From contig NZ_NIJK01000052.1 in assembly GCF_002836975.1 (NCBI RefSeq), forward strand, positions 49,136 through 113,135: DNA of 64,000 nt, read 5' to 3'. Below the pieces are notes generated by a model. That model was given only the letters and a program-made list of their open reading frames with translations. It did not search any database and was not told where the DNA came from. This document shows, one piece after another, positions 45,774 through 54,730 of this stretch; position 1 is the stretch's first letter, and every line of letters starts with the position of its first letter. A program made the position numbers and the translations under genes. The DNA comes from Shewanella indica. GTDB taxonomy: Bacteria; Pseudomonadota; Gammaproteobacteria; Enterobacterales; Shewanellaceae.

Positions 45774-46091
45774 ATGTTTAATCAAGATGTTAGCAAGGAG
45801 GTGTCGGTACAAGGTAATACAACTGATAACTTCAAAGTGCCCTTTGAGCTGTTGAAGAACCAGTTGGGAAAGACCCTCTTCGAGGTTAGCCGATTGCCAG
45901 TCCAAAGTGGATTACTGCAAACCGGCAATATCAGCCTCGCCAAACTGTTGGCCAGGCGTTGTGGATACTCACTAAGAACTGCCAGGCGTCATATCAGGCG
46001 TTTGGAACTGGCTGGCTTAATCACCAGACAGGCTAGTATCACCGCTGCCGGAATGCAGTCGGTTAACCTTTATCAACGTAGATTCGATTGA
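45774..46091 (+). CDS. Small winged helix-turn-helix protein before the primase
   Basis: A 105-residue protein with a DNA-binding region at the end (SLAKLLARRCGYSLRTARRH, then LAGLITRQASITAAG) like a winged helix. GGGAG stands 7 nt before the ATG at 45774; a TTG at 45708 would add 22 residues without a ribosome site. It sits 140 bases before the primase gene and could regulate it or help initiate replication of the excised element. Confidence 0.6.
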   Translation: MFNQDVSKEVSVQGNTTDNFKVPFELLKNQLGKTLFEVSRLPVQSGLLQTGNISLAKLLARRCGYSLRTARRHIRRLELAGLITRQASITAAGMQSVNLYQRRFD

Positions 46092-46104
46092 TGAGGTGTA
46101 AATG

Positions 46105-46141
46105 CCCCAGCAGGCAACCTAGGAAGGTGATCCTGCCGGGG
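46105..46141 (+). promoter_or_regulatory. Strong hairpin in the primase mRNA leader
   Basis: CCCCAGCAGG (46105-46114) pairs with CCTGCCGGGG (46132-46141), one mismatch, 17-nt loop, between the winged-helix gene and the primase. It may be an attenuator or processing site. Confidence 0.55.
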
Positions 46142-46233
46142 AAGAGCCCAAACAAGGCTCGAAGGCCACAAAAAAGCAGGTTTTCTCAATAACTATTTTA
46201 ATCTGCTGGCCTTATTTCCAAGGAGATGTCCTT

Positions 46234-48906
46234 ATGACATCACTATATAAAGTTAACCCTAGCAACACCCCTCTGATGCTGAAAGAGCACGGATATGATG
46301 GCATTAAGGCCATGTTCGATCTGCCAGAACTGATTTGCCAGTTAACTGGCAGTGAGATCAAGCCAACGCAATCCGACTACTGCCAACTTGACGACGATGT
46401 ATGCCCCTTCTGTGGTCATAAAGGCTGCTTTAAGATTTACCATACCGACTCTGAAGAGCAGCACTACCACTGCTATTCATGTAATAAGCATGGGGACATC
46501 TTTGGCTTTTTAGTAACCTGTAAGCTCGCTAAAAATGCCTATGATGCCGCCAACAAGCTGCTAAGTGGTGAGATTAAAGGGGTTACCATCAACACCCAGC
46601 CCCGCCCACAAACCACCAGAGCAGTTCAAAACGTGCCTCAGTTGACCCCGGAGCAGTTGGAGCAACGTCAGGCGTTGCTGGAGGATGCATGGGAGTACTA
46701 TTGGGAACCCATGATTGAGAAAGACAGCAAGCCGTTATCGTGGCTGATGGCTAAGCGAAAGCTGAGTTCAGACACTTTGATTGACCTAGGAATTGGATAC
46801 AGCCGCGGTGAACTCTGGCGCCATCTAACAGCTAAAGGATACGATCTTGATGAGCTCTATGATTCTGGACTGGTGCAAAAAGGCCAATTTAGCCCCAGGG
46901 ACTACTTCCCCAAGGATGTCTACATCTTCCCTCACTATGATGAGCAGAAACACATTTGCCGCTTTACCTTTAAGGATCCTACTAAAGCCAAGCAGTTTCA
47001 ATTGCCCAAGAAGTACTGGCTGAACGACATCCAGTTTTATGGGCAAGATACAATGGACCGCTCGGGCTGTGTTGCCTTGGTTGAAGGTGAACATGACCTA
47101 CTGGCTTTGGTAGAGCATGCCTGGCAAGGTCCTGTGCTGGCAACCAATGGCCAGTTGGGTCAGTCACAACTGAATTGGCTCGCTGAACGACTAAAAGATC
47201 GGCAACTGGTTACCTTCTTCGATAATGATGATGCCGGTAACAAGTATCGAGAACGAGTCGCCGCTCTAGGGTTGCCATCCTTAATCCAAGTGACCTTGCC
47301 AGAAGGCCATGGCAAGGATATCGATGAATACCTTCGCGGCGAGAGCCCGTTGAGTCTTGAAGAGTTAGTCAGCACGTGCGGTACGCATTATCCACCAGCG
47401 GAAGCCAGCCCAGAGGAAGCGTCGGCTGAGGCTGAAGATACACCAGCAGCCACTGCAAGTATTTGGGACTCCATAGACCCAAACACCTTCAATGACGTTG
47501 GCAATGCCAAACGGCTCAGTACTTTATGGGGTCGCGTCGTTGCTTTTGTTACTGAGTTTGGTCAGATGTATCGCTTCAAGCACCACATCTGGGAACCTAC
47601 AATGGATTCTGAATTACAGGCAGCCAGCGAGGTAGGAAACAATATCATCAAGCACGGTATGATGGAAAAGTGTGCAGCGGCAGCAGCCAATGAGGAGGAG
47701 GCTTTCAAACTCGCCGATAAATACATTCAGTTTGGACGCAAAAGCCTAGAGCGTAAGAAGCTGGCGGATATGCTGGAGATATACAAATCGAGCCACCAGA
47801 TCAAAGCGAGTACTTTTAACTGTGATCCAATGAAGTTTGGTGTCCGGAATGGTGTCATAGACCTCAATACAGCAAAACCCTTGGCACCAAGCCCAGAGAT
47901 GTATATTAGCCGCTGTAGCGAGGTCAGCTATGACGAATCGGCTATCTGCCCTCGTTGGGAGCAGTTTATCGATGAGATTACCTGTGGGGATAAGGAGTAT
48001 GGCCAGCTACTGCAACGGATTGTTGGTTACACTTTAACCGGCCGTACTGATGAGCAAGTGATGTTCTTCTTGCATGGCCATGGCTGTAACGGCAAGAGCA
48101 CCTTTATGAACATCTTGCAACGACTGATGGGGAGTTACTACCACCAGATAAGCAGTGATGTGCTATTGCAAACCAATGGCAGTGGTAAAGGTCCCAATCC
48201 ATCCCTTGCCAAGCTGGTGGGTAGTCGGCTGGTGGTGGCCAACGAGCTCCCTGAAGGCTCTCGTATGGATGAGAACTTGGTTAAGTCCATGACTGGGGAT
48301 GACATCATTGTTGCCAGGCACCTCTACGCCAAGCATGAGCTGGAGTACAGACCCATGTTCACCCTGATGATAATCGGTAACCACAAACCGGTTATCCGTG
48401 ATACCAGTCCTGGGATGTGGCGACGGATGATTTTGCTCCCCTTTAACGCCAGCTTTACTGGTAACCAGTTAGACCCAAAGCTTATGGAAAAGCTCTACGC
48501 AGAGCTGCCGGGCATCCTCAACTGGGCCATTAAGGGAGTACAAATGTGGCTTGAGCGAAGCATTAAGGGCTCATTACCAGCAAGTATTCAAGCAGGAATT
48601 GATGAGTATCGTCATGAGTCAGATCTGCTTGCAAACTTCTTGGAAGAAATGACCATAAACGAGCCGGAGAGCTATATCGCAACAGATGAGCTATACGACG
48701 CCTTCCGTCGTTGGGCAGAGAGAGATAGTGACTGGAAGATGACTCGCAACATCATGACTAAACGGCTAAAGGATAAAGGGTTTACCAAGGTTAGGAAGCA
48801 GAACAAGGCCTGTATTCAGGGATTGATGTTAAAACCCAGGATGGAAGGTAACCATGACTTCTACAGCTCTGTTGTTACTGCACCTGAGCCTAAATACCAT
48901 GCCTAA
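46234..48906 (+). CDS. Primase-helicase (CHC2 zinc finger, TOPRIM, D5/SF3 helicase)
   Basis: An 890-residue replication protein of phage P4 alpha type. The zinc finger is CPFCGHKGCFKIY with HYHCYSCNKHGD (about residue 67-98). A TOPRIM-like part follows (LVEGEHDLLALVEHA, TFFDNDDAGNKY, about 285-340). The SF3 helicase has Walker A GHGCNGKSTFMN (about 620) and the sensor MIIGNHKPVIRD. It primes and unwinds DNA, probably for element replication. Leader hairpin upstream, terminator after it. AAGGAGA is 9 nt before the ATG. Confidence 0.93.
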   Translation: MTSLYKVNPSNTPLMLKEHGYDGIKAMFDLPELICQLTGSEIKPTQSDYCQLDDDVCPFCGHKGCFKIYHTDSEEQHYHCYSCNKHGDIFGFLVTCKLAKNAYDAANKLLSGEIKGVTINTQPRPQTTRAVQNVPQLTPEQLEQRQALLEDAWEYYWEPMIEKDSKPLSWLMAKRKLSSDTLIDLGIGYSRGELWRHLTAKGYDLDELYDSGLVQKGQFSPRDYFPKDVYIFPHYDEQKHICRFTFKDPTKAKQFQLPKKYWLNDIQFYGQDTMDRSGCVALVEGEHDLLALVEHAWQGPVLATNGQLGQSQLNWLAERLKDRQLVTFFDNDDAGNKYRERVAALGLPSLIQVTLPEGHGKDIDEYLRGESPLSLEELVSTCGTHYPPAEASPEEASAEAEDTPAATASIWDSIDPNTFNDVGNAKRLSTLWGRVVAFVTEFGQMYRFKHHIWEPTMDSELQAASEVGNNIIKHGMMEKCAAAAANEEEAFKLADKYIQFGRKSLERKKLADMLEIYKSSHQIKASTFNCDPMKFGVRNGVIDLNTAKPLAPSPEMYISRCSEVSYDESAICPRWEQFIDEITCGDKEYGQLLQRIVGYTLTGRTDEQVMFFLHGHGCNGKSTFMNILQRLMGSYYHQISSDVLLQTNGSGKGPNPSLAKLVGSRLVVANELPEGSRMDENLVKSMTGDDIIVARHLYAKHELEYRPMFTLMIIGNHKPVIRDTSPGMWRRMILLPFNASFTGNQLDPKLMEKLYAELPGILNWAIKGVQMWLERSIKGSLPASIQAGIDEYRHESDLLANFLEEMTINEPESYIATDELYDAFRRWAERDSDWKMTRNIMTKRLKDKGFTKVRKQNKACIQGLMLKPRMEGNHDFYSSVVTAPEPKYHA

Positions 48907-48926
48907 AGATTGGTAATAAAGTGTAC

Positions 48927-48949
48927 GTCAGGGGGGAAGGCCCCCTGAC
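48927..48949. terminator. Terminator between primase and integrase genes
   Basis: GTCAGGGGG (48927-48935) and CCCCCTGAC (48941-48949), perfect 9-bp stem, 5-nt loop, between the two convergent genes. Confidence 0.75.
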
Positions 48950-48963
48950 AGCACTTAGTATTC

Positions 48964-50778
48964 CTAATACATTTGAGGGATTGCTATACGGGGCATCTTA
49001 TTGATGGCGGTGTGTAGATCTGCGTAGCTTCCATATCTTCTACCAACATTACCGGCATTGGAGTGACCTGTGATTGCATTCTGAATATCCTCCCGCATAA
49101 CTTGACGGGCCTGGGTAATAAATCGGTGGCGAAACGCATGCAAAGGCTTAAGCTCTTCAAACAATTCGATGTTGGCTTCCTGAAACTTCCGCTTTAAGTA
49201 CACCGCGACCCCATTGTGAAGCTTACCAGCCGCATTTGCTTTCAAGAGCGGGAACAGGCGACCATTTGGCGGAAGTGATTTAACGTACCGAATGAAACCG
49301 AGTTCAATCAATGCATCACATATCGGCACCTTTCTCGCTTCATTATTTTTCACTGACTGCCCTTCTCTAGCGTCACGAATGTGGATGTACCAAAACGAGT
49401 TATTAGCCTCTAGTTGCTCGATATCACGAACGTATAGCTGTGCGATTTCTTCAGCTCTAGCACCCGTGTAGGCTAATAGAACGGGTAACCAATAAGGTGC
49501 TGCACCATATCGAGCCAGTGTTTTAGGTTCAAGCTCACGAAACATGGATAAGGAGAAGATCCTGGCCACCTCGGATTCTGAATAGCCTCGCTCTCTCAAT
49601 GATGACTTGGTTTGGGGCTTAGGGGATACACCATGGCACGGATTGGAAGGGATAACGTCTAACCTCACCGCCTCTTGGAAGTATCCTGAAATCAGATTTA
49701 ACTCTTTCTTAGCCGTAGCAACTGTGATCGTAGCCAGCCCTTGAGCTTTGGCTGCTTTGGCTTGCTCTGCAAAAGGCAACCTTCTGATATCTGCTTTAGG
49801 CTTTACTGGGCATGTAATGATAAAGGTAAAGAAGCTCCGGAGCTCAAGCTTGCCAATGCTACCTATAGGTTTATCACCGAAGAACTCAACTGCTCGATTA
49901 CAAGGTTGCGTCCTATCTTGCAACCATCTGTGTAACTTGAAACCATCAAAAGTCATTCCCTTTTGGGTGTTAACCCATTCAAACAGTTGACGGAGGGTTG
50001 ACTGGTTAGAGATAGCCCCCTCTGGACTATCTACTTGAGCTCGGTATGACTCGTTTGCATCAGAAAGGACCGTAAATCCCATGTCGGCCAATTCTTGATG
50101 AATACCTTTTAGCAGAGTCGACTGGTTAGAAACAGCGTATGTTTGAGTGAAAGGTCCCCGATAGGGCAAGCCTCGTATTGCATCACGACGTGCCACCCCT
50201 TCCCTATCAAAAGCCGAACTACAAAGCGTTTTACATTGCTTTGCAAGAGCCTTGGCAAGGTAGAACCTCGGTTTGAAAGCAGATAGACTGAGCCCAGATA
50301 ACATCAGGGCTTCATCGATGAATGATGCCATATGTTCAACAAATTTCTTCTCTACGGCTTCCCTGTCATGTCCGTAGTAATTGCTGAGAGCTGCTTCTTC
50401 AAGCTCCTCAAACAAGTCATGATTGTACTCAACTCCTTCATCAGTCTCCCTGATGTAACGGGCCAATATCTCGGGCTGGTGAAGCCTAGAGGCTTCATAA
50501 GTCGCCCAACGAGATACGATAGCATCTAAGTCGCTATTACTGATGGTGCATTCTTGCTCTTGGTTAGCAAGCCTGATCCTCGCCATTGCAACCAACGCTT
50601 CAAATTCCGCAACTACTGCAGATGCCCTTTGCTTTGCTTCTTTGGCATCCTTGGTATTGAGACTGCGTTTTAACTCTGATTTACCTTCAAGGAAGGGTCT
50701 GAGTTCGACGGGAATGACCTTCCTGACCTTGTATACACCGGTCTTAGGATCGGGCTTAGGTTGAATCATAAATGCCAT
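48964..50778 (-). CDS. Tyrosine recombinase (integrase) of the island
   Basis: A 604-residue integrase. The N-terminal strand-rich arm-binding domain (KVRKVIPVELRPFL, LNTKDAKEAKQRA) resembles the DUF6538 group, followed by a core-binding and a catalytic domain. Catalytic residues: Arg in LAYTGARAEE, Lys in NNEARKVP, His-x-x-Arg in HAFRHRF, His in GHSNAG, and Tyr in GRRYGSYADL. I take ATG 50778; a GTG at 50805 has no ribosome site. It sits next to attR and its own arm-like sites, so it probably represses itself. Confidence 0.92.
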   Translation of the reverse strand: MAFMIQPKPDPKTGVYKVRKVIPVELRPFLEGKSELKRSLNTKDAKEAKQRASAVVAEFEALVAMARIRLANQEQECTISNSDLDAIVSRWATYEASRLHQPEILARYIRETDEGVEYNHDLFEELEEAALSNYYGHDREAVEKKFVEHMASFIDEALMLSGLSLSAFKPRFYLAKALAKQCKTLCSSAFDREGVARRDAIRGLPYRGPFTQTYAVSNQSTLLKGIHQELADMGFTVLSDANESYRAQVDSPEGAISNQSTLRQLFEWVNTQKGMTFDGFKLHRWLQDRTQPCNRAVEFFGDKPIGSIGKLELRSFFTFIITCPVKPKADIRRLPFAEQAKAAKAQGLATITVATAKKELNLISGYFQEAVRLDVIPSNPCHGVSPKPQTKSSLRERGYSESEVARIFSLSMFRELEPKTLARYGAAPYWLPVLLAYTGARAEEIAQLYVRDIEQLEANNSFWYIHIRDAREGQSVKNNEARKVPICDALIELGFIRYVKSLPPNGRLFPLLKANAAGKLHNGVAVYLKRKFQEANIELFEELKPLHAFRHRFITQARQVMREDIQNAITGHSNAGNVGRRYGSYADLHTAINKMPRIAIPQMY

Positions 50779-50782
50779 CTCT

Positions 50783-50808
50783 TTTGTACCACCTTTTTGT
50801 ACCACCCC
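50783..50808. other. Possible integrase arm sites, right end
   Basis: TTTGTACCACC at 50783-50793 and TTTGTACCACCCC at 50796-50808, direct repeats that abut the integrase start and match TTTGTACCACCC near attL. Confidence 0.6.
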
Positions 50809-50931
50809 AAGGTGCCAAAGGTTGGGAACATTGACTTATTCATCCACTATAATTCAAAGTGTTATGATTATAAAAGCAAAAACCTAACCATAAGATCAGA
50901 GTCTTTAGACTTGGCAATGACGGATGTATTC

Positions 50932-50945
50932 GAACCGTCAATTCA
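50932..50945 (+). repeat. attR core repeat
   Basis: GAACCGTCAATTCA, the second copy of the 14-bp island boundary; next to it the araC reading frame resumes. Confidence 0.88.
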
Positions 50946-51016
50946 AACGGGCATTCGGCACCACTCCGGGCCAATTTGTTAAAACAGAAAAATCATCAAG
51001 ATGGAGTCAAGATTGA
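50933..51016 (+). pseudogene. AraC-family regulator, last part split off by the island
   Basis: In the frame that continues attL, this reads NRQFKRAFGTTPGQFVKT and ends at TGA 51014-51016. The first residues equal the left fragment (HLNRQF), and FGTTPGQF is the usual end of AraC DNA-binding domains. It overlaps the azlC start by 16 nt, so araC, azlC and azlD were one unit before the insertions. Confidence 0.85.
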
Positions 51017-51783
51017 CCATTCACAATCAGCAATCATCACGCATTCAGGAACTTAACCGGAGCCGCGAATTTTTACGGGGTACCCTGGCGGTAATGCCGC
51101 TGACTTTAGCTGTTATCCCTTGGGGAATATTGGCCGGTTCGCTGGCACTGGAAACCGGCCTCAGCGCCTTAGAGAGCCAAGCCATGAGCCTGTTTGTTTT
51201 CGCAGGCTCGGCGCAATTGGTCGCCCTCGGAATGATAAAGGCAGGTTCAAGCCTACTGGCCATTTTGGTTACCACGGCATTGATCACCTCGCGTCATCTG
51301 CTGTATGCCATGGCGATGCGTCCAGCCATCAGCCCCTTGCCACTGCGCTGGCGCCTGACACTGGGTTTTCTGCTCACGGATGAACTCTTTGCGGTAGCCA
51401 ATCAAAGCAAGGAAAGTACCCTTAGGCCCTGGTACGCCCTGGGAGCTGGTTTGAGTTTTTATCTTGGCTGGAATCTGGCAACCCTGGCCGGAATTCTCGC
51501 CGGCAGCTCTATGGATAATCTCGGCTCTCTGGGACTGGATTTTGCCATCGCAGCCACCTTTATCGCTTTGGTGGTGCCGAGGATAGTCAATATTGCCACC
51601 GCCTTATGTGTGCTCACGGCCATGTTGCTGAGCGTCCTGTGTGAAGCGCTGGCTATCCCGGGTGGCCTGCTGATCGCCGCCGTAACCGCCATGGCTGTGG
51701 GGTATCTCTATCAAAGCCTCTTGGGCGGCAGTCCAGTTAAACCGCTTGAGACAACGCAAGATAAAGGCAAGGAGCAGGCATGA
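51001..51783 (+). CDS. azlC: AzlC-family branched-chain amino-acid exporter subunit
   Basis: A 260-residue membrane protein of the AzlC/YgaZ family, about 6-7 spans after a hydrophilic start. MPLTLAVIPWGILAG (about 32) and LFVFAGSAQLVALGMI match the family, and GFLLTDELFAVANQ is the conserved loop. AzlC and AzlD form an exporter for valine and related compounds. The start lies inside the old araC end. The upstream regulator is destroyed, so expression may have changed. Confidence 0.9.
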   Translation: MESRLTIHNQQSSRIQELNRSREFLRGTLAVMPLTLAVIPWGILAGSLALETGLSALESQAMSLFVFAGSAQLVALGMIKAGSSLLAILVTTALITSRHLLYAMAMRPAISPLPLRWRLTLGFLLTDELFAVANQSKESTLRPWYALGAGLSFYLGWNLATLAGILAGSSMDNLGSLGLDFAIAATFIALVVPRIVNIATALCVLTAMLLSVLCEALAIPGGLLIAAVTAMAVGYLYQSLLGGSPVKPLETTQDKGKEQA

Positions 51784-52082
51784 TTTGGTTAACCATACTG
51801 ACCATGGCGCTGTTGGTGATACTCAGCCGTTATTTACTGCTTGAGCCCGGGCTACCGATACGACTTGGCAAGAAAACCCAGGCTTTCCTTGGCTTTTCGG
51901 CGCCAGCGGTATTAAGCGCCATCTTCGCCCCCATAGTGTTTCTGCGAGACGGCGAGTTGCAACTGAGCCTGAGCAATCCCTACCTCAGCTGCGCCCTGCT
52001 GGCGGCCTTACTGGCACTGTTGACCCGCAACACCCTGCTGACCACTATCGTCAGCATGGCGGTATTTTTCTGGATCTACTGA
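51780..52082 (+). CDS. azlD: AzlD-family exporter partner
   Basis: A 100-residue AzlD/YgaH-type membrane protein with three to four spans (about 2-18, 36-55, 65-82, 85-98). It starts four bases before the azlC stop (ATGA overlap), so the two are made together as the two subunits of a branched-chain amino-acid exporter. LEPGLPIRLGKKTQAFLGFS is the family hinge region, cited in part. It converges on the GalNAc permease gene with only 4 nt between them. Confidence 0.88.
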   Translation: MIWLTILTMALLVILSRYLLLEPGLPIRLGKKTQAFLGFSAPAVLSAIFAPIVFLRDGELQLSLSNPYLSCALLAALLALLTRNTLLTTIVSMAVFFWIY

Positions 52083-52086
52083 GGTC

Positions 52087-53454
52087 TCAGTCAATCACGG
52101 CTTTGGTGGCGGTCGCTCCCGACCAGGCCCGCAGCTTGTGGCCGGCAACGGCGTAATAAAGGATCATCCCATAACAGGGAAGGAGGATCCCGTAGGCGCT
52201 TTGATGGGGCACACCCTGGTGCACCAAGGCGCCATAGAGCAAGGGCAGCAAGGCACCACCGGCTATGCCCATGATGAGCAGTGCCGAGGCCACAGCAGTC
52301 AGGCGGCCGAGCCCTTCCAGCGCCAGCGGCCAGACAGCGGGCCAGACCAAGGCGTTGGCAAAGCCGAGTAGCGCAAGGTAAAGCAAGGGATCCGGCAGCG
52401 GCATTATCCCCAAAGGTTCGAGCAAGAGACTCGACAGCTGCGTGCTGGTTTCATCTCCAAGCATGATCCCCAAAGTAAACACCAACCCAGCCAGTGCCGA
52501 GCCCACCAAGGCGCTGCGCTGACTCATTACTCTTGGGATCAAGAGTATGCCGAGCAAATAGCCAAGCACCATAAATCCCATGGTGTAGGAGGTCAGAATG
52601 CCAAATTCGGCCACTTTAAGATGCTGGCCATAGAGGCCTATGCTGTCACCGGCAATCACTTCGGCACCTATATACATAAAGAGTGTCAGTGCTCCGAGAA
52701 TAGCCTGGGGATAGGCCAGAATGGCGCGCCAATCCGTTCTCGGTACCAAGCTGTCACAGCTTTTGGCCTGGCTGTCCTGTTCAAGTTGCAGTTCGGGCAG
52801 AGGCGAAAATCGCACATACAGCAGCAACAGAGCCAAGACAACCGCCATCGCCAGGTAAGGCTGCACCAAGCGGGCAGACAGTTGCTCCAATGCCGCAGTG
52901 CGCTCAAGCTCACTGAGCTGTGCCAGCGCTTCCGGCGTAAAAGCATCCATACCTGTCAGCACCCAGGCACTGAACACTAGAGGAACAATAAAACCGGCGC
53001 CCTTGTTGACCACACCCATACAGCTGATGCGCATGGCGGCGCTTTCTCGCGGACCAATGCAAACAATGTATGGATTGGCCGCGGTTTGCAGTATGGTAAG
53101 GCCGGTTCCCAGAACAAACAACGCCAGTAAAAACAGGCCAAAGGTGTGGCTCAGCGCCGCCGGGATAAACAGCAGTGCGCCACTCGCCATTACCCCAAGG
53201 CCAATCTGTAGCCCGGCACGGTAACCGAAACGGGTCAACAGCCCGGACATAGGCAAGGCCATCACGAAGTAAGCGATGTAGAATACAAAGGCCACCAGAT
53301 AGGCTTGTAGCTCATTGAGTTCACAGGCGATTTTCAGAAAAGGGATCAGTGCACCATTGAGCCAGGTTACGAAGCCGAATACAAAAAAGAGTATTCCAAT
53401 CAGCACCATGGGCAGTAAAGTGCCGCCTCCTTTATTCAGGGTGTTATTGTCCAT
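52087..53454 (-). CDS. agaP: Sugar MFS permease, GalNAc type (AgaP)
   Basis: A 455-residue FucP/NagP-type major facilitator permease with 12 spans. FGFVTWLNGALIPFLKIACELNE (about residue 25; here cited in part) and LGTGLTILQTAANPYI are typical of this sugar:proton symporter group. It is the last gene of the minus-strand GalNAc cluster and would bring GalNAc across the inner membrane. I prefer the ATG at 53454, 9 nt after GAGGAG, over the one at 53463, which directly touches it. Confidence 0.85.
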   Translation of the reverse strand: MDNNTLNKGGGTLLPMVLIGILFFVFGFVTWLNGALIPFLKIACELNELQAYLVAFVFYIAYFVMALPMSGLLTRFGYRAGLQIGLGVMASGALLFIPAALSHTFGLFLLALFVLGTGLTILQTAANPYIVCIGPRESAAMRISCMGVVNKGAGFIVPLVFSAWVLTGMDAFTPEALAQLSELERTAALEQLSARLVQPYLAMAVVLALLLLYVRFSPLPELQLEQDSQAKSCDSLVPRTDWRAILAYPQAILGALTLFMYIGAEVIAGDSIGLYGQHLKVAEFGILTSYTMGFMVLGYLLGILLIPRVMSQRSALVGSALAGLVFTLGIMLGDETSTQLSSLLLEPLGIMPLPDPLLYLALLGFANALVWPAVWPLALEGLGRLTAVASALLIMGIAGGALLPLLYGALVHQGVPHQSAYGILLPCYGMILYYAVAGHKLRAWSGATATKAVID

Positions 53455-53542
53455 TGTCGGCATCTCCTCTGTTATTGTTATTCTCTGTCAATGATTATCC
53501 AGCTGCTGCCAAGGACAGATGTCCCTTGAAGCTACTTATTTT

Positions 53543-54730
53543 TCAAACGCTTTTGCTGCGAACTTCGGCGCCCGCTGCGAGCCTGCCGCCTTGCCAGCGC
53601 TTTGACTGATACAGGGCATCGTCAAGCAGCAGCAAGTCAGCCCGCATGCCTTCGGCCAACATGCCTCTGTCATTCAGCCCGGCAAAAGCCGCTGGAGTAC
53701 TGCTGGCCATGGCAACAGCTTGCTCCAGCGGGATCTCCAGCACCTTGACGGCATAGCGAACCGCCGTTGTCATCTCCAATACTGAGCCGGCCAAAGAGCC
53801 GTTGAGATCCCTGAGCTCAGTACCGCGGCGCACAACTTTACCGCCGAAAAATTCAAACTCCTGCTCTTCAGAGCCCACTGGCGACATGGCATCTGTCACC
53901 AGCATCAAACGTCGACTCCCCTTGGCACGCCAGGCGAGAGTGGCGCTGACCGGGTGCAGATGATGACCGTCGAGAATAATGCCGCAAAATGCCCTTGGGT
54001 CACTGAGCGCCGTTCCCACCATGCCGGGGGCACGCGACTCCAGCTGTGACATACCGTTATAAAGATGGGTAAAGCCGCTGGCTCCGGCATCCAGCGCCGC
54101 CATCACGGTTTCGGCGTTGGCATTGGAATGCCCCAACGACACTCTGACACCGAGCGCCACCAGGCGGCGAACATCTTCAGGCCCTACCCTCTCGGGAGCC
54201 AGAGTCACCACACAAACACCCAGTTGGGACACAGCCTCGGCGTAGAGCGCCAACTCAATATCGCCAAGCTCTCTTAAGCGGGCTTCACTGTGGCAACCCT
54301 TGCGCTCCAGTGACAGATGCGGCCCCTCAAAATGGATCCCGGCTATGCCGTCAAGACCGGCTTCCTTGGCGCTGATGGCCGCCGCAAGTGCCGCTTGCAT
54401 TACGCTGATATCGTCGCTGATAAGCGTCGGCAACATGCTGGTGGTGCCGAAACGGCCATGGGCGTCCAACATCAGCTTAAGCGTCTCAACGCTGGCCTGC
54501 CGGTTGAACATGCGGCCACCACCACCGTTGACCTGAGTGTCGACAAAACCGGGAACCAGAAGGCCTGCATAGTGAGTTGCCGCCTCACCTTCCTTGGGCG
54601 CCTTGGCAATGGTATGAATACGGCCATCGACTATCCGCAGCCAAACCTCACTACTGCGGCTCATTTGCGGCCCGAGCAGGGCACCATCGGCACCAATCCA
54701 GAACGGGGCCTTGTCAATGTTGCTGTTCAT
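53543..54730 (-). CDS. agaA: N-acetylgalactosamine-6-phosphate deacetylase
   Basis: A 395-residue amidohydrolase of the NagA/AgaA group, which removes acetate from the 6-phosphate. Metal and active-site motifs: PGFVDTQVNGGGG, HFEGPHLSLERKGCH, LGHSNANAETV, GFTHLYNGMS, LDGHHLHP, and the catalytic Asp in LVTDAMSP. The GalNAc assignment is from the neighbours; sequence alone would also allow GlcNAc. It overlaps the end of agaK by 17 nt and has GGAGG before its ATG. Confidence 0.87.
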   Translation of the reverse strand: MNSNIDKAPFWIGADGALLGPQMSRSSEVWLRIVDGRIHTIAKAPKEGEAATHYAGLLVPGFVDTQVNGGGGRMFNRQASVETLKLMLDAHGRFGTTSMLPTLISDDISVMQAALAAAISAKEAGLDGIAGIHFEGPHLSLERKGCHSEARLRELGDIELALYAEAVSQLGVCVVTLAPERVGPEDVRRLVALGVRVSLGHSNANAETVMAALDAGASGFTHLYNGMSQLESRAPGMVGTALSDPRAFCGIILDGHHLHPVSATLAWRAKGSRRLMLVTDAMSPVGSEEQEFEFFGGKVVRRGTELRDLNGSLAGSVLEMTTAVRYAVKVLEIPLEQAVAMASSTPAAFAGLNDRGMLAEGMRADLLLLDDALYQSKRWQGGRLAAGAEVRSKSV

